Below the pieces are notes generated by a model, which was not told where the DNA came from, did not search any database, and saw nothing but the letters and a program-made list of their open reading frames with translations. The translations under genes and the position numbers were made by a program. From positions 1 to 64,000 of the forward strand of contig JAMCPD010000010.1 of NCBI GenBank assembly GCA_023379935.1: a stretch of DNA of 64,000 bases, given 5' to 3'. Source of the stretch: Actinomycetota bacterium. GTDB taxonomy: Bacteria > Actinomycetota > Acidimicrobiia > Acidimicrobiales > JAMCPD01. Positions 43,187 to 52,895 of the stretch are shown piece by piece (the stretch's first letter is position 1; every line of letters begins with the position of its first letter).

Positions 43187-43201
43187 TTGTTCGCTTTTAT
43201 T

Positions 43202-43250
43202 TTTTCGCGGCCGGTTGTGTTGGTCTTGGGTTTTCGCGGCCGGTTGTGTT
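43202..43250. repeat. Two 20-base direct repeats upstream of tRNA-Leu
   Basis: TTTTCGCGGCCGGTTGTGTT occurs identically at 43202-43221 and 43231-43250 (period 29). It lies upstream of the tRNA-Leu gene (minus strand) and of clpP (plus strand). Purpose unknown; it may mark a regulator site or a duplication. Confidence 0.7.
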
Positions 43251-43297
43251 AAAACAATCATACATCTAAGATTGGGTTTGCCAACACACAAGGATAT

Positions 43298-43303
43298 TAT
43301 ACT
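43298..43303 (+). promoter_or_regulatory. -10 box upstream of clpP
   Basis: TATACT ends 14 bases before the clpP ATG at 43318; no good -35 at 16-18 bases. The leader would be about 8 bases, again nearly leaderless, and no ribosome site is visible. Confidence 0.35.
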
Positions 43304-43317
43304 AGTATGTACAGAAT

Positions 43318-44058
43318 ATGAAACGACTCAATAACAACCAAATCCCCGGCCAGCCGAATCCTCTCAACTGCTTAGACGCTCAGATTATCAGCCAGATTCA
43401 AACACCGGATACCACAGCAGAGATATATCAACGTCTCTTACAAGAACGTATAGTATTTTTAGGTAGTGAAGTGGACCACCGGTCAGCCAACCTGATATGT
43501 GCTCAACTATTGCTACTGGAGGCGGAGGACACAGAGAAGGACATCTCTATTTATATTAACTCACCAGGTGGATCCGTAACAGATGGACTGGCCATTTACG
43601 ACACCATGCAATACGTGCGTTGTGATGTTCGTACCATTTGCCTGGGGCTTGCAGCTTCAATGGGACAGTTCTTACTTTGTGCGGGAACCAAGGGCAAGCG
43701 TTATGCTCTGCCCCATGCTCGCATTCTAATGCATCAGCCTTCAGGGCAAATGGAGGGACAAGCAGCTGATATAGCAATACAAGCAGAACAGATAGTGTAC
43801 TTGAAAAAAATGATGGCAGAGAGAATAGCTTTTCACACCGGACAAACAACAGAACGCATAGAGGCCGATTCAGACAGGGATCGCTGGTTTACTGCCCAAG
43901 AGGCGATGGAGTATGGGTTTATAGACCAAGTAATAGATCGCTCTGTAGTGCAACCATCACTTCCCGAAAGCCCAACTACGAAAGATGCTGATAACGCTAA
44001 GGGCGGGGAAGATGTGGCCGGTAAGGATGGGGAGAGCGGCTCTACTCCCCTTAAGTGA
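43318..44058 (+). CDS. clpP: ATP-dependent Clp protease proteolytic subunit
   Basis: Serine peptidase ring that works with Clp ATPases. 246 residues. The catalytic Ser is in [16 protein letters not shown], His in [10 protein letters not shown] and Asp in [27 protein letters not shown] at the oxyanion region is intact. A 35-residue hydrophilic C-terminal extension ([25 protein letters not shown]) is beyond the usual length. Not next to tig or clpX, as it often is elsewhere; it overlaps the ABC permease gene by 4 bases, an odd partnership. Confidence 0.95.
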   Translation: MKRLNNNQIPGQPNPLNCLDAQIISQIQTPDTTAEIYQRLLQERIVFLGSEVDHRSANLICAQLLLLEAEDTEKDISIYINSPGGSVTDGLAIYDTMQYVRCDVRTICLGLAASMGQFLLCAGTKGKRYALPHARILMHQPSGQMEGQAADIAIQAEQIVYLKKMMAERIAFHTGQTTERIEADSDRDRWFTAQEAMEYGFIDQVIDRSVVQPSLPESPTTKDADNAKGGEDVAGKDGESGSTPLK

Positions 44059-45041
44059 TATCTTTTATGCCATCATCCTCAGGACTATTCAAAAAAGCCG
44101 ATGGCCGAGATAAGTTACACAATGGATTGGAACCTGCTTATTTGGCACCCGTACACATTATACGCCCTAATAGAAATATATGGCAGCGGTTAGCCGACAT
44201 ATGGCATCACAGAGAGCTGTTGATGTTTTTAATACGAAAGGAGGTGCATTTACGATACTCAAACAGTGTTCTGGGCCTCGCTTGGTCGATGTTGAATCCT
44301 GCTTTGACTTTGGCAATTTATTGGATTGTCTTTGAAAAGGTGCTGCGTAACGGCATACCTAACTTTGTCGTATTCTTATTTGCCGGTATCTTAGTCTGGA
44401 ATCTCTTTTCAACATCCGTCTTAGGCGCAACCGGAACATTGGTTGCCAACAGCGGAATAGTCAAAAAGGTGGCTTTCCCTAGGGAGATACTGGCTATTGC
44501 TTCAGTCGGAGCAGCTTCGGTGCTGTTTTTCTTTCAAGCACTCGTGGTGGCCATAGGGCTTATCATATTGAACTCCGGGCCTGCATGGGGTTACCTGCCT
44601 TTAATCCCCCTTGCCATAGTAGTGTTATTGGTATTTTCAACAGCCTTGGGTATATTCTTATCTGCCGTCAACGTATATTTCCGCGATACCCAACATCTGG
44701 TAGAGGTTATGATGTTGGCTTTGTTCTGGGCGGAACCAATTGTATACCCGTACAAGTCCGTGGCAGCCATCTTTGCCAATCACCCAAGTTTATTCTGGTT
44801 GAAGTGGATTTATCTGGCCAATCCTTTAGCCGGTGTAGTCTTAGCTTTTCAAAGGTTTTTGTATGCACACGTAAATGCAATAAATACAGTTACCCATCAA
44901 CCTATGGCTATACTGCCTACCCGCACCATATCCTCCTACGCAGAGTTGCTTGGAATAGTTCTGGTGGTATGTATAGCACTGTTGATTGGGGCAATCGGAG
45001 TATTTGCTAAGCTGGCTGGCAACCTGGCGGAAGAACTGTAG
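44055..45041 (+). CDS. Polysaccharide ABC exporter permease (Wzm/TagG type)
   Basis: 328 residues with six hydrophobic segments in the ABC-2 arrangement, starting after [48 protein letters not shown], the typical interfacial and first helix of O-antigen/teichoic-acid exporters. The C-terminal segments ([26 protein letters not shown]) are typical. It exports lipid-linked surface glycan with the ATPase encoded 49 bases downstream. Glycosyltransferases follow on the opposite strand. Confidence 0.9.
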   Translation: MISFMPSSSGLFKKADGRDKLHNGLEPAYLAPVHIIRPNRNIWQRLADIWHHRELLMFLIRKEVHLRYSNSVLGLAWSMLNPALTLAIYWIVFEKVLRNGIPNFVVFLFAGILVWNLFSTSVLGATGTLVANSGIVKKVAFPREILAIASVGAASVLFFFQALVVAIGLIILNSGPAWGYLPLIPLAIVVLLVFSTALGIFLSAVNVYFRDTQHLVEVMMLALFWAEPIVYPYKSVAAIFANHPSLFWLKWIYLANPLAGVVLAFQRFLYAHVNAINTVTHQPMAILPTRTISSYAELLGIVLVVCIALLIGAIGVFAKLAGNLAEEL

Positions 45042-45090
45042 AATAAGGACTGTGGACTCTAAGGACTGCCCGCAAAGCGACTGATCTGAT

Positions 45091-45849
45091 ATGAACAGCG
45101 ATGTTACAATAGAAATATCCAATTTATCAAAGCGTTTCCGGCTTTATCACGAAAAATATACCTCATTTAGGGAACGCTTTGTGCATGCAGGAAAAATTCC
45201 ATATGAAGAGTTCTGGGCACTTAAAGACATCGACATACAGGTAAAAACAGGAGAAACGCTGGGGCTTTTGGGCCGTAATGGATCCGGCAAAACTACACTG
45301 CTAAAATGCATGGCGAGCATTCTATTGCCAACCACGGGTGAGATCGCCATACGGGGAAAAGTTGCTGCGTTGCTTGAACTTGGAGCCGGGTTTCAACCGG
45401 AATTGAGTGGAAGAGACAATATTTTCTTGAACGGTTCACTGCTTGGACTTTCCCGTAAAGAAATAGTAAAACGGTTTGACGAAATAGTCGCTTTTTCAGA
45501 ACTTGAACAGTTTATAGACAATCAGGTTAAGTACTATTCATCCGGAATGTACATGCGCCTTGGCTTTGCCGTAGCTGTGCATGTGGAACCTGAGCTTCTT
45601 CTAATAGATGAAGTACTGGCGGTCGGGGACGAAAGTTTCCAACTTAAATGTCTCAGTAAAATAGAGCAGTTTCAAAAAGAAGGCCGCACTATTGTATTTG
45701 TAACTCACGCCCCGGATTTAGCTAAGAAGATATGTAATCGAGCGGTAATTTTGGAACACGGAACAGTTGCGATAGATGACGATATCTCTCAAGCCACCAA
45801 GGTATTTAGAAAAGATATTCTGCATACAAAAGAAGCGGACGAAGACTAG
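45091..45849 (+). CDS. Polysaccharide ABC exporter ATPase (Wzt/TagH type)
   Basis: 252 residues. Walker A GLLGRNGSGKTTLLK, an early KYTSFRERFVHAGK and EEFWALKDIDIQV specific to the polysaccharide-export subfamily, a Q-loop, signature YYSSGMYMRLGFAVA, Walker B LLLIDEVLAVGDESF, and H-switch FVTHAPD. It lacks the C-terminal carbohydrate-binding domain of some Wzt proteins, so export is probably not dependent on recognition of a modified chain end. Confidence 0.92.
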   Translation: MNSDVTIEISNLSKRFRLYHEKYTSFRERFVHAGKIPYEEFWALKDIDIQVKTGETLGLLGRNGSGKTTLLKCMASILLPTTGEIAIRGKVAALLELGAGFQPELSGRDNIFLNGSLLGLSRKEIVKRFDEIVAFSELEQFIDNQVKYYSSGMYMRLGFAVAVHVEPELLLIDEVLAVGDESFQLKCLSKIEQFQKEGRTIVFVTHAPDLAKKICNRAVILEHGTVAIDDDISQATKVFRKDILHTKEADED

Positions 45850-45858
45850 TCTTTTCGC

Positions 45859-45898
45859 CGCGCCAACTTGATATCATCGACTATCTCATGTTGGCGCG
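45859..45898. terminator. Terminator between exporter and glycosyltransferase genes
   Basis: CGCGCCAAC (45859-45867) and GTTGGCGCG (45890-45898) form a perfect 9-base stem around a 22-base loop between convergent genes. The right arm is inside the last codons of the glycosyltransferase gene. Neighbouring CTTTTCG and TTCTATT give only short T runs. Confidence 0.5.
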
Positions 45899-47119
45899 TT
45901 CTATTACTCGTTCAAGAAATCTTATATAGCGACTTACAAGTACATCCCATCCATAGTTTTCTTGAACATAACGCCTGCCATTGGCGGCTAAGGTCGAACG
46001 AATATCGGCTTTGTTTACAAGTAAACTCAACCCCGCCTCAAAGGTCAAGTAGGAATCAAACCATATGCCTCCTTCTGAGCTTGCACAGTGGCCTTTGGTA
46101 ACGGCACAGGTGGCATTCACCATAACCGGGATACCACTGCTCCATGCTTCCATTATGACAAGAGAAAACGACTCATAAGCTGAAGGAGATATAAGCAACA
46201 AGGAGTTGCGCAACAGCTCCCATTTAACGGCTTCTGAAACCGTACCGGTTAGGAAAATATCTGGATGGGCCGGCAGTTCAGCGGTAACCGGACCAACCAT
46301 TACAAGAGCAAGTGGACCCGGGTGACGTTCTTTGTATGCTATGAAGAACTCGGCTGCCATCACCGCACCTTTGTGAGAATCCACCCTGCCCAAACTCATC
46401 ACATAAGGACGATCGGATAGTTTCGGCAATACCCCTGGCAGCAAATCCGAATAGACTGTATCGCTTCCAGGCATATCAACCCCCAGTCCCAGTACGATCT
46501 GGGGTAAATGAGCCACGGGATAAACTCTTTGCAGTAATTCACGCTCGGCATCGGCGTGATATACAAGCCCGTCAGCAGAACCGAAAGTCTTGGCAAATAC
46601 GGGTAAATACAAAGCCGGTTCGTCATGAGCGGCAGGATGCAGGACAGACGGGCCTTTTATCTTGGATATCGACTCTGTTATAGGATAGTAGAGGTAGGGA
46701 TAAAATGCCGTTATATCTGCTCCGCCTGAACTGGCCGCTCCGCTCTTCGCACCGTGAGTACCGTAAGAAAGAACCGCATCCACCAGTTGGGGACAAACCG
46801 GTCCTTGCAGTTCAACCCATTTTTCGGCATCTTTCAAGCTGGCGGTTGTCGGAAACTTCCTAAGGGCGGCATCCAAGGCAAAATACTCAGGCTGCCTGCC
46901 CGATAAAGATTCAAATCTATGAACAGTAACGCCGTTTATATCCAATGTCTCTTGCGGAAAGTAGTTGTCCCAAGTTATGTGATCCAAGGCGCATGTAGTG
47001 AATACTTCAACCTGACACCCCCCAATACCAACAAGTCTTTCAGCCAGCATTCTGGCTGCTGATTCCGCACCTCCTATGACCTCCGGTCCATAACGTGGGG
47101 TGACAAACGCAATTTTCAT
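45881..47119 (-). CDS. GT4-type glycosyltransferase
   Basis: 412 residues with the GT-B fold pattern. The N terminus IAFVTPRYGPEVIGGAESAARMLAERL is the acceptor-binding start of GT4 enzymes, and the C-terminal half has VMSLGRVDSHKGAVMAAEFF, ALVMVGPVTAEL, and the donor site SPSAYESFSLVIMEAWSSGIPVMVNATCA (ExxxxxxxE). It probably adds sugars to the exported glycan. Overlaps the next GT gene by 4 bases; third gene of a three-gene minus operon. Confidence 0.88.
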   Translation of the reverse strand: MKIAFVTPRYGPEVIGGAESAARMLAERLVGIGGCQVEVFTTCALDHITWDNYFPQETLDINGVTVHRFESLSGRQPEYFALDAALRKFPTTASLKDAEKWVELQGPVCPQLVDAVLSYGTHGAKSGAASSGGADITAFYPYLYYPITESISKIKGPSVLHPAAHDEPALYLPVFAKTFGSADGLVYHADAERELLQRVYPVAHLPQIVLGLGVDMPGSDTVYSDLLPGVLPKLSDRPYVMSLGRVDSHKGAVMAAEFFIAYKERHPGPLALVMVGPVTAELPAHPDIFLTGTVSEAVKWELLRNSLLLISPSAYESFSLVIMEAWSSGIPVMVNATCAVTKGHCASSEGGIWFDSYLTFEAGLSLLVNKADIRSTLAANGRRYVQENYGWDVLVSRYIRFLERVIERANMR

Positions 47120-48207
47120 TTAAAATCCTCTCCAATTCCATGTCGAAGTGCATCAATAAAACGGAGTTCATTCTGCGCCAAACTAAGCTTGTCTAATTGT
47201 GCATTACCCGAAGATACCAAGGTGTCACGTAGCTTTTTATCACTCAATATCTTGTGCACAGAAGTGGCCACGAGAACGGGATCCTTCTTCTCAAGCAGTA
47301 GCCCTCCTTCTCCGACTGTCTCGCCGACAGCCGCTTGCGCATAAGCAACTACAGGAATTTTATTGTACATTGCTTCAAGCAAAGGAACACAAAATCCTTC
47401 GTGATCTGACAGACATACAAATATATCTGCGCTTTTATAGTAAGCGGAAAGCTCACTTGATGTTACAGAATCGGTAAAGATAACTGCATCCGAAATACCC
47501 AAACTGGCGGCATAGTTTTCCAATGCCAACTGGTAGTTGGGCAAGAAAACACCGCCAACCAGCGCTAAGCAGGCGTTTGGATCGTAAAGTCTGCGATAAA
47601 CGCTGAAAGCTTTTATCAGGTCATGCTGAGCTTTGTTTGGAACTATTCTTCCGACAAAAAGCCACAAGCAACAGTCACGTTCTTTCAACTCTTTCAATGT
47701 TTTCTCATCTGGCGCATACTCAAAGTTGCTCATATCAATCAATGGGGGTGCTACACTGCAAGAAGTATAACCCACATCCTCCATCTCTTGTTTGTTGTAT
47801 GCCGAATCCGCTACTCCCGCTACGGACAATGGAGCGAGCCTTTTGAGTTCGCTGCGACCGGCAGCCAACAAGACAGCCACCTTTGGGTCCCAGAGCTCCA
47901 GCAGGAAAGCTGGGGTAACACTGTGATAGTTGACTATCTTCTTTACATCTAAACCAGCCACAACAGAGGCCAACCGACTGCCGATAGAACTCTGATAGAT
48001 AATCCAAGTAGCAGAATCAGAAAACTTAGAAGAAAACTGCCGGTAGTCCATAACCTGATCGGCCAGATCAGAGTGCACGCCCGCAACAAATATCTCCGAA
48101 TGTAACCCCAAGCGACGCAACAGGTGCCTCACCCTTAGAGTATGCGCACCTATGGCATCACGGGGAGCCAGCATGGGAACAAACTGATGAACTGCGGTTA
48201 CCTTCAA
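47116..48207 (-). CDS. GT4-type glycosyltransferase
   Basis: 363 residues. VHQFVPMLAPRDAIGAHTLRVRHLLRRLG resembles the N terminus of GT4 proteins acting in O-antigen clusters; the C-terminal domain has LWLFVGRIVPNKAQHDLIKAF, CLALVGG, VIFTDSVTSSELSAYYKSADIFVCLSDHEGFCVPLLEAM with the EGFCVPLLE donor motif. 4-base overlaps with genes on both sides show a tight operon. Confidence 0.88.
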   Translation of the reverse strand: MKVTAVHQFVPMLAPRDAIGAHTLRVRHLLRRLGLHSEIFVAGVHSDLADQVMDYRQFSSKFSDSATWIIYQSSIGSRLASVVAGLDVKKIVNYHSVTPAFLLELWDPKVAVLLAAGRSELKRLAPLSVAGVADSAYNKQEMEDVGYTSCSVAPPLIDMSNFEYAPDEKTLKELKERDCCLWLFVGRIVPNKAQHDLIKAFSVYRRLYDPNACLALVGGVFLPNYQLALENYAASLGISDAVIFTDSVTSSELSAYYKSADIFVCLSDHEGFCVPLLEAMYNKIPVVAYAQAAVGETVGEGGLLLEKKDPVLVATSVHKILSDKKLRDTLVSSGNAQLDKLSLAQNELRFIDALRHGIGEDFK

Positions 48208-49244
48208 TTTGGTACGCTGGCTGTTATGCAGTAGAGGTTCCTGGTAATATGGCTGTTATCTGTCCCATTGTAAACACCCTCATCATGGACACTTATATCT
48301 TCAAATCCGTACTTTTCCAATAAGTAACTCCAAGTCTTAGGATCAAAAGGCTTAGCGGGAGCGAGATCCGCCGCTATAATATAGTCATCCTTGCCCCATG
48401 CGTCAGGATGAACACTACACAACAGCAGCTTCGCGTTTGGGGAAAGTTTTTTTGCCAAAAGATCAAGCAACAGGTAACGATCGTTCAAAAAGAGTGCTTC
48501 AAGACAATCATTCAAGACAGCTCCCTTGAGTGTGCCAGACCTGAGGGAACTAAGGTGTTCAATAATCCCCTCACATCTAAGGTCTAAACCGTTCCTTACT
48601 CCCACATTGACCGATTTTTCATTTTGCCCGACACCATAGGCATCGGTATGACTGTTGATAAGTGCGTCCACAAGATAGCCTTGATCACAGTCAAAATGCA
48701 ATACCCTACCGTTTACGCTGTTCAGCTGTTGCAAGGCCAATTGAACCAACCACTGGCGAGCCGGTCCCGATGTCTTGTCAACCTGTGCCATAGCAGACCA
48801 ATTTTGCCGCTGGCTCCCCCCTGTGCGGGAAGGATAACCGTCGCTGCCCCGTTCCAGCAAACCCAAGCGATCATTCAGTGCCATCAATGCCGCAGAGGCG
48901 GCTTTAGCGAAGCTCACAACCTGATATGCCAGATAGTCCATATACCAAAAGGTCAACTTCCTAATAATGCGCTTCAAATATGCCCCTCCGGGTTTATGGG
49001 ACTCTATGGGAACCAAAGCATCTATATCGGCAAAAGCATCAACCGTTTGGGCTATCCGATCAAACTGGGAAGACTTGGAGTTCCGCCCTGCTCCGGAAAA
49101 GGGGGCAAACTGCCAAAACAAGTCGTCTAATCGGCGGCTGGCCGCCTCGGAAAGTTCGCCCGCTGCCTGAGCAGCTTCTTGGGCGATTTCGTCCATTATA
49201 TCGTTTAGAAAAGTCTTCTCCTGTCGATTAGAACCTTTATTCAT
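48204..49244 (-). CDS. SAM-dependent methyltransferase-like protein of glycan operon
   Basis: 346 residues. The first 150 are helical without a recognised family (QEAAQAAGELSEAASRRLDDLFWQF; AKAASAALMALNDRLGLLERG). From about 170 a class I methyltransferase-like core follows: GRVLHFDCDQGYLVDALI (motif I degenerate: FDCDQGY in place of DxGxG), VLNDCLEALFLNDRYLLLDLLAKKL and LLLCSVHPDAW. The altered motif I leaves SAM binding uncertain. As first gene of the GT operon it may methylate or regulate the chain. Start ATG 49244. Confidence 0.65.
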   Translation of the reverse strand: MNKGSNRQEKTFLNDIMDEIAQEAAQAAGELSEAASRRLDDLFWQFAPFSGAGRNSKSSQFDRIAQTVDAFADIDALVPIESHKPGGAYLKRIIRKLTFWYMDYLAYQVVSFAKAASAALMALNDRLGLLERGSDGYPSRTGGSQRQNWSAMAQVDKTSGPARQWLVQLALQQLNSVNGRVLHFDCDQGYLVDALINSHTDAYGVGQNEKSVNVGVRNGLDLRCEGIIEHLSSLRSGTLKGAVLNDCLEALFLNDRYLLLDLLAKKLSPNAKLLLCSVHPDAWGKDDYIIAADLAPAKPFDPKTWSYLLEKYGFEDISVHDEGVYNGTDNSHITRNLYCITASVPN

Positions 49245-49316
49245 TCATCTCTGTCCTTACGGTTGTTTTTTTAACAGTTTGCCACAGTAGCAACTATTTC
49301 AAATATAATTATTCAA

Positions 49317-52300
49317 ATGCGACGTTGCAATACTGTTTTTATCATAATCCTGTTTCTAACCACACTTTTGTATCCAAGAATCACAAATAACGCCACAACC
49401 AATAACCTTACCTCTTTTGCGCATACTGGCTATGCTCATACCTCTTTTTCCTCTGCGGCTTGCCCCTCGCCAATTCAATCCACCTCCCAAAGCGATTCAA
49501 TCCAGATATGCAACGGCGGAAACCCCGTATGGACACAGCTGATTCCATCAGCACCCATACAGTGGTCATCTCCCATACCGGCGGTTTTGGATACGGGTGG
49601 ACCTTCAATAGTGGTAGGGGCATTAAACGGTGGAGTTTATGCATTTCATCTTGGCTCCGGTACTTTGGTGTCGGGGTGGCCAACCTTTGCACAAGGTCCT
49701 ATTGAAGCTACGCCCACCGCTGCTCAAATAGGGACAAGCGGCTATGATCGTGTTTTTGTTGGATCCGTGGGGACATTGGGCCCGCAGGGCCAGCTCGAAT
49801 TAGACAACCCCGGCGGAGGCTACTACTCTTTTAGCCATACAGGTGCCGACCTCTGGGAGTTTGAGGGACGTAATCCCGCCACCGACCCCAATCAAAACTC
49901 AGAAGGCGTATTGGCTCAAATGGCGGTAGGAAATACCGTCGCAGGATCAGCGCCAACGGTAACGGCTGGAGCTTTGGGACAGAATATGTATTCACTCAAC
50001 GCCCTCAGCGGACAGCCGGTTCCCGGTTGGCCTTTTTATACTTCAGATACCGTATTTTCCTCTCCGGCGCTGGCCGATCTTGCAGGTGTTGGGCACGGGC
50101 AAACCGACATAGTTGACGGCGGCGACTCAACCGCAGGATCCTCTTATGGGCAGACTTACCAAAGTGGTGGAATCATGCGCTATTTGAGCGGTGCGGGGCA
50201 GCTTTTAAACAGTTTCGATACCTCCGAAGTGTTCAGATCTTCGGCCGCCGTCGGAGATGTACTGAGGCAAGGCACCCCTCAGGTTGTATTCGGCTTGGGG
50301 AACTACTACAACACCTCTGAGTCCGATGACCTGATCATGCTCAACAGTACGGGAGGTGAGCTATGGGCGCAAAACTTGGGGGGATATACATTCGGCTCAC
50401 CTGCTTTGGCAAACTTAGAGGGCACAGGACAACAAGACATAGTCGAAGCCACACTTGGATATCAATCCAACTCCTCAGGAGGAGCTTTATGGGCGTTTAG
50501 CCCTACCGGCAATGTACTTCCCAACTACCCCGTAAACTTAAATACTCCGGTAGTCGGAAGCGTAACCACTGCCGATCTGACAGGCCAAGGCTATCAGGAC
50601 ATACTGGTTCCCACGGGTGGCGGACTGTTTATCTATGACGGCAAGAGCGGACAACAAGTGGCTTGGTTGGCTAACGGCCAATATGGACCAGGTATGACCT
50701 TGCAGAACTCACCTCTTGTCACCCAAGACCCGAACGGAACTATCGGGATAACCATAGCCGGAATACAGGCAAACTCCATGACAATCCCCGGTGACGTGGC
50801 AAGTGGAGTGGGACTTATAGAGCACTTTGAGATCACCACTCCACATGAGTCAATTGGGCAATGGAGCGATTCCTGGCCAATGTTTCACCATGACCATTGG
50901 GGAACCGGCAACATCGACCCCACATCCTTAGTACGCTCTCAAGCCGCCTCGATCAACTCAATCTCGCCAAACATCGGATCACCTAACGGCGGAACTCAAG
51001 TTACAATAAGTGGATCGGGGTTTTCAACAGTACCCGGAGCGGTGACAGTAATGTTCGCCAACCAGCCCGCCATTAGTGTGTCCTGTCTATCTTCAACTAC
51101 CTGCACAGCCACAGCCCCTTCCTCTCAGGCCGGTCTGTCTGTAAACGTCAACATCTCTGTGGGGGGACAAGTTCAGTTGCAGCAACAAAACAGTACATTT
51201 ACCTACTACCTGCCTCCGCCGACTATTACCTCTGTTTCTCCTGCATCAGGATACGAATACGGCGGAAACGCGGTTACGATAGAAGGAACCAACTTTTCTG
51301 CCGGGAAAACTGCCGTAAGTTTTGGAGGAAACCCAAGCCCAAGTGTTCAAGTAAGCTCATCCACCTCTCTTACTGCCATAGTGCCCCCTTCGGCAACCCA
51401 GGATGCGACAACCCCTGAATCTGTTCAAATTACCCTGACAACACCCGGATACCCAAATAGCGTTACTTCACCTACGCCATACACATATGACAACGTACCG
51501 GCTTTCAACCCCGCTTCGACAAGCACCTATACTCCCCTTGCACCCTACAGAATATGCGATACCCGACCCGGTAATCCGTCAGAGCTATCGGGAGTTGACG
51601 CATCATGCAACAACCAAACACTGTATCCGGGTGAAGTACTGAACGTTCAAACAACTGGAACTTATCCTTGTACAACCACATCATGTACCGCTACGAACGT
51701 ATTACCGTCCGGTGCCACAGCGGCAATGCTAAATATAACCGCTATCTCATCTTCAGCGTCTGTCGGTGGATACTTCGGATATTTAACTGCATGGCCAACC
51801 GGCTATCAGCGTCAAACGACATCCAATTTAAACTTTGCCGCGGGAAAAACAGTCCCAAATCTGGTGGAAGTTCCTATAGGCACAAACGGTCAAATTAGTA
51901 TATACAACTACGGAGGAATAGCCAATGTCTTAGTGGATGTGGAAGGTTATTTCAGCTCAACGGGATCTTCCGCGGCAAACGTCTACACACCGGACACTCC
52001 CGTACGTATATGCGATACCCGGCCTGCTAATCCGTCCGACCTCACCGGACCCGCTGCCCAATGTAACGGTACGAACAACTCGGGTACCACCCCCAACCCC
52101 GGTACTTCAATAAGCGTTAATGTAGGAAGCGGCATCGGCAATATCCCGACAAGTGGCATAAGTGCTATCGTACTAAACGTAACAGTCGTAGAGTCAACTG
52201 CGACAGATGCCGGTAAATTGGGTTATTTGACGGTTTGGCCGGCTGGACTGCCTCGGCCAATCACCTCCAACTTAAACTTCACACCAGGTGAAACTGTTGC

Positions 52301-52859
52301 CAATACCGTTATAGTACCGGTCTCTTCCGCAGAACAGATAGACATCTACAACTTCGATGGTTCAACAAACATCATAGTGGATGTGCAAGGTTGGTTCACC
52401 GCCTCGTCTAACTTTGTAACCGCAAGTGGGCAGTTCACCCCCATTTCGCCCACCAGAATATGCGATACCAGGGCCGCCAATCCGTCCGAGCTAACCGGAC
52501 TCGCTGCCCAATGTAACGGTACGAACAACTCGGGTACTACACTTTCAACCAACGAGAGTATCAATGTGGAAGTAGCCGGCATCACGGCCGGAGCCAGCCA
52601 GATCCCAACTTCAGCTACAGCGGTAGTTGTCAACTTAACCGCAATTTCATCTCCTTTGTCCCAAGGCGGAAAACCGGGTTATCTGACTGTTTATCCAACG
52701 GGCAACGGACAACATACAGCCTCAAACTTAAACTTTGCCGCCGGTGAGATAGCTGCAAACATGGTGGTGGCAGAGGTCGGGGCGAATGGAGAGATAACGA
52801 TCTACAACTATTCCGGTTCAACAAATGCCATAGTGGATATCATGGGATGGTACGGCTAG
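49317..52859 (+). CDS. Large secreted FG-GAP/IPT/ICDTR-repeat surface protein
   Basis: 1180 residues with an N-terminal signal segment (TVFIIILFLTTLLYP). Residues about 60-535 are a beta-propeller of FG-GAP/VCBS-type blades (ADLAGVGHGQTDIVDGGDS, ADLTGQGYQDILVPTGGG). Residues about 545-725 are two IPT/TIG immunoglobulin-like domains (INSISPNIGSPNGGTQVTISGSGF; ITSVSPASGYEYGGNAVTIEGTNF). From about 735 three modules of about 145 residues begin with RICDTRPxNPSEL and end NxxVDVxGWF; two share QCNGTNNSGTT. ICDTR modules are a hallmark of acidimicrobial exported proteins. No anchor is seen after the last module, so it is probably secreted or held by its repeats. Confidence 0.85.
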   Translation: MRRCNTVFIIILFLTTLLYPRITNNATTNNLTSFAHTGYAHTSFSSAACPSPIQSTSQSDSIQICNGGNPVWTQLIPSAPIQWSSPIPAVLDTGGPSIVVGALNGGVYAFHLGSGTLVSGWPTFAQGPIEATPTAAQIGTSGYDRVFVGSVGTLGPQGQLELDNPGGGYYSFSHTGADLWEFEGRNPATDPNQNSEGVLAQMAVGNTVAGSAPTVTAGALGQNMYSLNALSGQPVPGWPFYTSDTVFSSPALADLAGVGHGQTDIVDGGDSTAGSSYGQTYQSGGIMRYLSGAGQLLNSFDTSEVFRSSAAVGDVLRQGTPQVVFGLGNYYNTSESDDLIMLNSTGGELWAQNLGGYTFGSPALANLEGTGQQDIVEATLGYQSNSSGGALWAFSPTGNVLPNYPVNLNTPVVGSVTTADLTGQGYQDILVPTGGGLFIYDGKSGQQVAWLANGQYGPGMTLQNSPLVTQDPNGTIGITIAGIQANSMTIPGDVASGVGLIEHFEITTPHESIGQWSDSWPMFHHDHWGTGNIDPTSLVRSQAASINSISPNIGSPNGGTQVTISGSGFSTVPGAVTVMFANQPAISVSCLSSTTCTATAPSSQAGLSVNVNISVGGQVQLQQQNSTFTYYLPPPTITSVSPASGYEYGGNAVTIEGTNFSAGKTAVSFGGNPSPSVQVSSSTSLTAIVPPSATQDATTPESVQITLTTPGYPNSVTSPTPYTYDNVPAFNPASTSTYTPLAPYRICDTRPGNPSELSGVDASCNNQTLYPGEVLNVQTTGTYPCTTTSCTATNVLPSGATAAMLNITAISSSASVGGYFGYLTAWPTGYQRQTTSNLNFAAGKTVPNLVEVPIGTNGQISIYNYGGIANVLVDVEGYFSSTGSSAANVYTPDTPVRICDTRPANPSDLTGPAAQCNGTNNSGTTPNPGTSISVNVGSGIGNIPTSGISAIVLNVTVVESTATDAGKLGYLTVWPAGLPRPITSNLNFTPGETVANTVIVPVSSAEQIDIYNFDGSTNIIVDVQGWFTASSNFVTASGQFTPISPTRICDTRAANPSELTGLAAQCNGTNNSGTTLSTNESINVEVAGITAGASQIPTSATAVVVNLTAISSPLSQGGKPGYLTVYPTGNGQHTASNLNFAAGEIAANMVVAEVGANGEITIYNYSGSTNAIVDIMGWYG

Positions 52860-52895
52860 GGCAAACCGGCATTGTTGCTTTACTTTAGTCGCAAC

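Noticed and set aside
44055-45849. Drug or antibiotic ABC exporter
   Set aside because: The permease's first cytoplasmic helix and the ATPase's early FRERFVHAGK and EEFWALKD motifs match polysaccharide exporters, and glycosyltransferases lie next to it.
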